A stretch of DNA of 64,000 nucleotides. Source: Enterococcus larvae. GTDB taxonomy: Bacteria; Bacillota; Bacilli; Lactobacillales; Enterococcaceae. The notes under the pieces are model-generated. The model saw nothing but the letters and a program-made list of their open reading frames with translations, was not told the DNA's origin and did not search any database. The DNA is taken from positions 60,636-124,635 of the forward strand of contig NZ_JAEDXU010000010.1 in NCBI RefSeq assembly GCF_017830045.1. The letters are read 5' to 3'. Positions 59,379-64,000 of the stretch are shown here, in pieces; within the stretch, counting starts at the first letter, position 1, and each line of letters begins with the position of its first letter. The position numbers and the translations under genes were made by a program.

Positions 59379-61868
59379 TTAATTCACAGGCTCTAATTCC
59401 TTTTGTTCTTTCGGCGCCTTCACGCTTAAGGTGATTTTCCCCTTGCTGGCACCGATCGTTACTTTATCGCCTAGATGAATCTGACCAGACAGCAATGCTT
59501 CACTCAAACGATCCTCAACTTCCTTCTGTAAGGCTCTACGGATCGGTCTCGCACCATATTCCGGATCAAAGCCGACTTTACCAATCACATCAATAGCTGC
59601 TGCTGTGATTTTCAAGTAAACATCCTGCTCCGTCATACGTGTAATGATCGCTTTACTCATGATTTTCACGATTTCATGAATTTCATCCTGATCCAGAGAA
59701 CGGAAGACGATTGTTTCATCAATACGGTTCAAGAATTCCGGACGGAAAGCCTTTTTCAGCTCTTCCAAAATTCGTTTTTGCATCGCATTATGATCCTTCG
59801 TCAAGTCCTGTACGTTGAAACCAACATTCTTTTCTTCACGGATTGCTGTTGCACCGATATTGGATGTCATGATCAGAATTGTATTTCTGAAATCGACTTT
59901 TCTACCTTTAGAATCTGTCAGATGGCCATCATCCAGTACCTGCAACAGAATGTTGAACACATCCGGATGGGCTTTTTCCACCTCATCCAACAGAATAACA
60001 GAATAAGGCTTTTGGCGAATCTTCTCAGTCAGCTGACCGCCTTCTTCATAACCTACATAACCAGGAGGCGAACCGATCAATCGGCTAGTACTGTATTTTT
60101 CCATGAACTCTGACATATCAACTCTGATCAACGCATCTTCACTGCCGAACATCGTTTCCGCCAACGCCTTCGCCAGCTCCGTCTTACCAACACCTGTTGG
60201 CCCAAGGAACATAAATGAACCAATTGGACGATTTGGGTCTTTCAACCCGCTTCTAGCTCTGCGAATAGCACTGGAAACAGCCTTAACAGCGTCATCCTGC
60301 CCTACGACACGATGATGAAGAATTGATTCCAGTTCCATCAAGCGCTCGCTTTCCTTTTTCTCCAATTGCTGTAATGGTACACCCGTCCATTGTGATACAA
60401 CAGATGCCACATCTTCTTCAGTAACTTTATTGGTATAACCAGAAGCCTCTTTTTGCTCTACAAGAAGTAAGTTTTCCAGTTTTTTAAGCAGTTTTTTCTC
60501 TTTCGTTCTTAGGCGAGCCGCACTTTCAAAGGACTGCTCATGAATTGCTTCTTCCTTCTCATCTGACAACTCTTGAATCTCAGTCCGCAGAGAGTTGACT
60601 GCAGACGGTTCATCTGCTAAATCCAAACGAACTTTTGCAGCTGACTCATCCATCAAATCGATTGCTTTGTCCGGCAATTGACGTGAATTAATGTAACGAA
60701 CAGACAATTGGACTGCTGCATGTAACGCACCATCAGTGATTTCTACCCCATGATGGGCTTCATATCTCGAACGTAAGCCTTTAAGGATCTCATTAGCTTC
60801 TTCCGGTGTTGGTTCATCGATTTGCACACGCGCGAATCTTCGCTCCAATGCAGAATCCTTTTCGATATATTTTTGGTATTCATCCAGTGTCGTTGCACCG
60901 ATCGTTTGCAGCTCTCCACGAGCCAATGCAGGCTTCAGGATGTTGGATGCATCGATTGCACCCTCCGCACCACCAGCACCAATCAACGTATGCAGTTCAT
61001 CGATAAATAGAATGACTTGACCATCTTGATAAATTTCATCAATAACCTTTTTCAGGCGATCTTCAAATTCACCACGATATTTTGTTCCGGCTACTAATGC
61101 TCCCATGTCCAGCATCATCAGACGTTTTTCCTGCATCGCTTTAGGCACTTCGCCATTGATTATCTTTTGAGCCAAACCTTCGGCAATGGCTGTTTTACCC
61201 ACACCAGGCTCACCGACAAGAACAGGGTTGTTTTTAGTGCGTCGGCTTAAAATCTGGATCAGTCGGCGTACTTCATCAGAACGGCCTACTACTGGATCAA
61301 GATTGTTTTCTCTTGCAAGCTTCGTTAAGTCTCTTGCCAAAGAATCCAATGTTGGCGTACCCCCTTTTGGAGCACCCCCTTTTTGGCTCTTTCTTTTACT
61401 TCCGGACATCGCCATTTGAGGATCGTTGATACCGATCTTTTTCATCAACAGCTGTCTGATTTTGATCAAGCTCAAGCCTAGATTTACTAGGATACGGGAA
61501 GCAAGAATATCTTCATCTCTCAAAAGCCCCAGCAATAAATGCTCAGTCCCGATATTTGGAGCTCCTAATCGTTTTGCTTCTTCACCTGAATAAGCAAAAA
61601 TCTGTTTTGCGCGAGGAGAATAAGGGAGGTAGGCACCTTTAGGGTAAGACTTTACTACCCCATATCCCATCAAATGCTCGATTTCTTCTCGTATATCATT
61701 CTTATCGACATTCAGCTGACGCAGCGTTTTTCCTGCGATTCCTTTTGACTCTATGACTAAGGCCAACAATAAATGCTCAGAGCCAACAGACTGATGTCTA
61801 AAGTACTTGGCTTCTTCCTGTGCGATTGCTAAAACCGCTTTGGCACTATCTGTAAATAACTCGTCCAT
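59379..61868 (-). CDS. clpC: ATP-dependent Clp protease ATP-binding subunit ClpC
   Basis: A AAA+ unfoldase that feeds damaged proteins to ClpP. The 829 aa comprise two N-terminal Clp repeats (1-145), AAA domain 1 with Walker [16 protein letters not shown] (about 220) and Walker [14 protein letters not shown], a UVR-type middle domain (about 420-455), and AAA domain 2 with [15 protein letters not shown] (about 555) and [13 protein letters not shown]. No McsA or McsB gene lies between ctsR and clpC, as usual in lactic acid bacteria. The ATG follows the ctsR stop by two bases. Confidence 0.97.
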   Translation of the reverse strand: MDELFTDSAKAVLAIAQEEAKYFRHQSVGSEHLLLALVIESKGIAGKTLRQLNVDKNDIREEIEHLMGYGVVKSYPKGAYLPYSPRAKQIFAYSGEEAKRLGAPNIGTEHLLLGLLRDEDILASRILVNLGLSLIKIRQLLMKKIGINDPQMAMSGSKRKSQKGGAPKGGTPTLDSLARDLTKLARENNLDPVVGRSDEVRRLIQILSRRTKNNPVLVGEPGVGKTAIAEGLAQKIINGEVPKAMQEKRLMMLDMGALVAGTKYRGEFEDRLKKVIDEIYQDGQVILFIDELHTLIGAGGAEGAIDASNILKPALARGELQTIGATTLDEYQKYIEKDSALERRFARVQIDEPTPEEANEILKGLRSRYEAHHGVEITDGALHAAVQLSVRYINSRQLPDKAIDLMDESAAKVRLDLADEPSAVNSLRTEIQELSDEKEEAIHEQSFESAARLRTKEKKLLKKLENLLLVEQKEASGYTNKVTEEDVASVVSQWTGVPLQQLEKKESERLMELESILHHRVVGQDDAVKAVSSAIRRARSGLKDPNRPIGSFMFLGPTGVGKTELAKALAETMFGSEDALIRVDMSEFMEKYSTSRLIGSPPGYVGYEEGGQLTEKIRQKPYSVILLDEVEKAHPDVFNILLQVLDDGHLTDSKGRKVDFRNTILIMTSNIGATAIREEKNVGFNVQDLTKDHNAMQKRILEELKKAFRPEFLNRIDETIVFRSLDQDEIHEIVKIMSKAIITRMTEQDVYLKITAAAIDVIGKVGFDPEYGARPIRRALQKEVEDRLSEALLSGQIHLGDKVTIGASKGKITLSVKAPKEQKELEPVN

Positions 61869-61870
61869 AA

Positions 61871-62338
61871 CTATTCCTCCTCATAGCTCAAGCGTTCCAG
61901 AAAGGAATACATCAATTGAGCTCGTAAAAAATCTTCTTTAACACCGAATTTTCCAAGTACATTTTTTCCTAAAGCAGCGAGCATGATATTTCCCTCACGC
62001 TTTGTGACAACTTTTTCTTCATATAATTTCTGAACAAAGGTCAGTGCATCTTTTTCTGATAACTGATCGCCGATAAACTTTTCAATTTGCTTCAACAGCT
62101 GTGTACTATCTGATATTGTGACCTTCGCAATACGGATATATCCGCCTCCGCCTCGTTTACTTTCAACAGAATAACCTCGCTGAATTGTAAAACGAGTATT
62201 GATCACATAATTTATCTGGGAAGGGACACAATTGAATAAATTTGCCATCTCTGCACGACGAATCTCAATCTTACTATTATCTTCCAAAATCTTCTTTAAG
62301 TATGCTTCAATCAAATCAGAAGTATTTTGATTGTTCAT
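61871..62338 (-). CDS. ctsR: Class III stress gene repressor CtsR
   Basis: Represses clp and related stress genes until heat inactivates it. The 155 aa start MNNQNTSDLIEAYLKKIL, continue with a winged helix (RRAEMANLFNCVPSQINYVI) and contain the thermosensing glycine loop SKRGGGGYIRI. ATG at 62338 is preferred, with AGAAGG nine bases upstream; the longer frame adds 32 unlikely residues. It forms an operon with clpC and lies behind a CtsR box, so it controls itself. Confidence 0.95.
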   Translation of the reverse strand: MNNQNTSDLIEAYLKKILEDNSKIEIRRAEMANLFNCVPSQINYVINTRFTIQRGYSVESKRGGGGYIRIAKVTISDSTQLLKQIEKFIGDQLSEKDALTFVQKLYEEKVVTKREGNIMLAALGKNVLGKFGVKEDFLRAQLMYSFLERLSYEEE

Positions 62339-62356
62339 AATATCCATCCTTCTCCC

Positions 62357-62381
62357 TTGACTATTACTGACCATAATTATA
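62357..62381 (-). promoter_or_regulatory. CtsR operator and -10 box of ctsR-clpC
   Basis: Minus-strand GGTCA-N6-GTCAA (62357-62372) matches the direct-repeat CtsR box. A TATAAT box lies immediately upstream of it (62376-62381), so repressor binding would block transcription start. The -35 is poor (TTTATT). Confidence 0.7.
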
Positions 62382-62513
62382 TCGAATTTAAGAGCGTAAA
62401 TAAAGAAGAAAGCTTCCACTTTACAGAAAAACAAGAACTTTTCAGAATAAATTCAATAATTTCCACTTGACCTTGGAGTTCTATCCAATGTTATCATAGC
62501 AACAGGAGGCGAT

Positions 62514-62978
62514 ATGATGACTACTGCATGGACAATCAATGAAATAGCCAAACGCACAAGCCTATCGAAAGATACCATTCGCTATTATGAAAAAGAAAAG
62601 CTGATCTCTCCAAAAAGAGCGGAAAACAATTATCGAGTATATTCGGAAGAAGAGCTTCTAAAATTGAAATATATCTCAGTGATGAAATATGCCCAGTTCT
62701 CTATAAAGGAAATCAAAGGTTTTATGGGACTCTTCGATCAAGAGCTGTCAGAGGAATGCAATCAAGAAGGAATGACACTGCTGAACAAGAAGATACGAGA
62801 TCTGGAGCTGGTTATGCACCATTACCAATCAATCCTGACTTTGCTGAAGCAATTACCTTATCCTGGTACTTTTCAGCAATTGACAGAAGAGCTGGGGACA
62901 GGAAACGCACGTCGCTTAGATGGATTTATAGAACAATTATTTGATGAAATCAAGGAGGAGCCTTATGAAGATCATTAA
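62514..62978 (+). CDS. MerR family transcriptional regulator
   Basis: A 154-aa regulator with an N-terminal MerR winged helix (TINEIAKRTSLSKDTIRYYEKEKLISPKR, of which DTIRYYEKEKLI is the hallmark) and a C-terminal coiled coil. There is no metal-binding cysteine cluster, so it belongs to the general MerR group like YhdQ or TipA-type regulators. AGGAGG precedes ATG. Its 3' end overlaps the hydrolase gene by 14 bases, so the two are co-translated and probably functionally linked. Confidence 0.9.
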   Translation: MMTTAWTINEIAKRTSLSKDTIRYYEKEKLISPKRAENNYRVYSEEELLKLKYISVMKYAQFSIKEIKGFMGLFDQELSEECNQEGMTLLNKKIRDLELVMHHYQSILTLLKQLPYPGTFQQLTEELGTGNARRLDGFIEQLFDEIKEEPYEDH

Positions 62979-63627
62979 TCACTCAACCTCACATGTGTTA
63001 CAACTGACCACACCTATCTTTCCAATCAACTGCTACATCGTAAAGGAAGAAAATTATTGTACGCTAATTGATTGCAGCAAAAGCGGGACAGCTAAATCCA
63101 TCATTCAAGCAGTTGAGGAGACACAGCTGCCGCTAAAATATATTATCCTTACCCACGCGCATTCAGACCATACAGGTGATATTCAGAAGATCAGTGCCCA
63201 TTTCCCAGATGCAGAGGTATGTATAGGAAAGAAGGAGTATATAGACAGCCAGAATAACGTACACAATATTCGCATGCCTATTGAACCGAATACACTTCTC
63301 TTTGAAGGAGAATCTATCGGTAGCCTGCTGGTACGTGAAACACCTGGACATACAAATGGTTCAATTTCTTTGATTGACCAAAGAACCCATACAGCCTATG
63401 TTGGCGATTTACTTCAATCACAGGGCGGCTTAGCCATTTCAGGTGATATACGCTGGCTATTTCCATTTCCTGCGATGGCCACCGTTGATAAGCAGTTGGC
63501 AATTGAGTCCGTCAAACAGCTGTGTGAAAAAGAGACTCTTCAGTACATCTTCTGCGGACATGGACCTGTTACCATATATAGTAAAGAAAGCTTTGCTAGG
63601 CTCATTACACGTGCGCAGAAGAAATAA
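62965..63627 (+). CDS. Metallo-beta-lactamase-fold hydrolase
   Basis: A 220-aa hydrolase with a two-metal site: THAHSDHTGDI (about 62-72), ETPGHTNGS (about 124), YVGDLLQSQGG (about 143) and FCGHGPVT near the C-terminus. ATG at 62965 follows GGAGGAG. The substrate is unknown; the group includes glyoxalase II-like and quinol-lactonase-like enzymes. It is coupled to the MerR regulator upstream, which may respond to its substrate. Confidence 0.9.
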   Translation: MKIINHSTSHVLQLTTPIFPINCYIVKEENYCTLIDCSKSGTAKSIIQAVEETQLPLKYIILTHAHSDHTGDIQKISAHFPDAEVCIGKKEYIDSQNNVHNIRMPIEPNTLLFEGESIGSLLVRETPGHTNGSISLIDQRTHTAYVGDLLQSQGGLAISGDIRWLFPFPAMATVDKQLAIESVKQLCEKETLQYIFCGHGPVTIYSKESFARLITRAQKK

Positions 63628-63646
63628 AAAGCAAAACATGAAGCAG

Positions 63647-63684
63647 TCCCCAGAAGTTAGAGTGGTAGGTCTAACTTCTGGGGA
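63647..63684 (+). terminator. Terminator of the merR-hydrolase operon
   Basis: TCCCCAGAAGTTAGA pairs with TCTAACTTCTGGGGA, a perfect 15-bp stem with an 8-base loop. Confidence 0.8.
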
Positions 63685-63730
63685 TTAGCAGCCTTTAAAA
63701 ATCTCTCTGTTTCTCTTTTTAAAAACAAAA

Positions 63731-63754
63731 AAACATCAATCTTCATTGATGTTT
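63731..63754 (-). terminator. Terminator of the tRNA cluster
   Basis: AAACATCAAT-CTTC-ATTGATGTTT, with T-rich sequence after it on the minus strand (TTTGTTTTT). It lies 11 bases beyond tRNA-Pro. Confidence 0.85.
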
Positions 63755-63765
63755 TCAAAACAAGA

Positions 63766-63839
63766 TCGGGAAGACAGGATTCGAACCTGCGACCCCTTGG
63801 TCCCAAACCAAGTGCTCTACCAAGCTGAGCTACTTCCCG
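63766..63839 (-). tRNA. tRNA-Pro (TGG)
   Basis: On the minus strand the acceptor arms CGGGAAG and CTTCCCG, the D arm AGCTCAGCTTGGTAGAGC and GGTTCGAATCC are all visible. The anticodon loop reads TTTGGGA, so the anticodon is TGG. CCA is not encoded. Confidence 0.95.
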
Positions 63840-63878
63840 GTACTCTGTATTATGGTATTTAGCCATAAAAAAAGACCA

Positions 63879-63952
63879 CGCGCCCAAGAGGAGTCGAACC
63901 CCTAACCTTTTGATCCGTAGTCAAACACTCTATCCAATTGAGCTATGGGCGC
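63879..63952 (-). tRNA. tRNA-Arg (ACG)
   Basis: Acceptor arms GCGCCCA and TGGGCGC, D arm AGCTCAATTGGATAGAG, and GGTTCGACTCC. The anticodon loop is CTACGGA, giving anticodon ACG (inosine-modified in bacteria). CCA is not encoded. Confidence 0.95.
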
Positions 63953-63967
63953 AAATATTGTTTCTCA

Positions 63968-64000
63968 TGCCGAGGACCGGAATCGAACCGGTACGGTGAT
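63968..64000 (-). tRNA. tRNA-Leu, 3' part, truncated by window edge
   Basis: The visible part on the minus strand is the end of a long variable arm (ATCACCGTA), then CCGGTTCGATTCCGG and the acceptor strand CCTCGGC with discriminator A. This matches the 3' end of a tRNA-Leu. The anticodon lies outside the window. Confidence 0.75.

Overview
The window looks like chromosome of a low-GC Gram-positive coccus of the Enterococcus type. Supporting this are a WxL surface-protein operon, an LXG toxin locus of the type VIIb kind, rpoB and rpoC close to enterococcal lengths (1205 and 1217 aa, both with TTG starts), CtsR-ClpC, and a flavin-based extracellular electron transfer locus. No rRNA, CRISPR array, prophage or complete insertion sequence was seen.

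Layout. 1-7921: a leftward WxL (csc-type) operon: an OmpR-type regulator, a 1442-aa WxL protein, a small sortase substrate, two short WxL proteins, and the start of a DUF916 WxL-interacting protein that runs off the left edge. 8226-9698: a tyrosine recombinase gene inside a pair of perfect 29-bp inverted repeats. A promoter inside the segment points outward, away from the WxL operon in this orientation. 10.4-13.5 kb: argG and argH, each followed by its own hairpin. 13.5-24.8 kb: Dps, a lipoprotein, a prepilin peptidase, MsrA, an RpiR-NanE-PTS amino-sugar unit, an SF2 helicase, a glycerate kinase and a CorA transporter. 24.9-32.4 kb: rpoB and rpoC with a repeat-rich spacer. 32.9-37.5 kb: an LXG-barnase toxin with two small partners, a barstar immunity gene, and a tail of four further immunity genes interleaved with broken toxin tips. 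37.9-41.3 kb: an ABC importer of the TrpXYZ type behind a leader peptide rich in Tyr and Phe codons and a terminator. 41.3-43.9 kb: a Zn-ribbon protein, BirA and a lipoprotein. 44.3-52.5 kb: the electron transfer locus (dmkA, fmnB, pplA; ndh2, eetA, eetB, polyprenyl synthase). 52.6-59 kb: two exported proteins of unknown function, glutathione reductase and a U32 protease-like pair (TrhP type). 59.3-63.6 kb: clpC-ctsR, and a MerR regulator overlapping a metallo-beta-lactamase-fold hydrolase. 63.7-64 kb: leftward tRNA genes Pro, Arg and a partial Leu.

The most interesting structures are three. First, the self-contained invertible cassette next to the WxL operon could act as an ON/OFF switch for surface proteins. 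Second, the Tyr/Phe leader peptide with a terminator and a competing antiterminator implies ribosome-mediated attenuation of an aromatic amino acid importer. Third, the LXG locus keeps a record of past toxin-tip replacement. All three are readable in the sequence, but their function is inferred.
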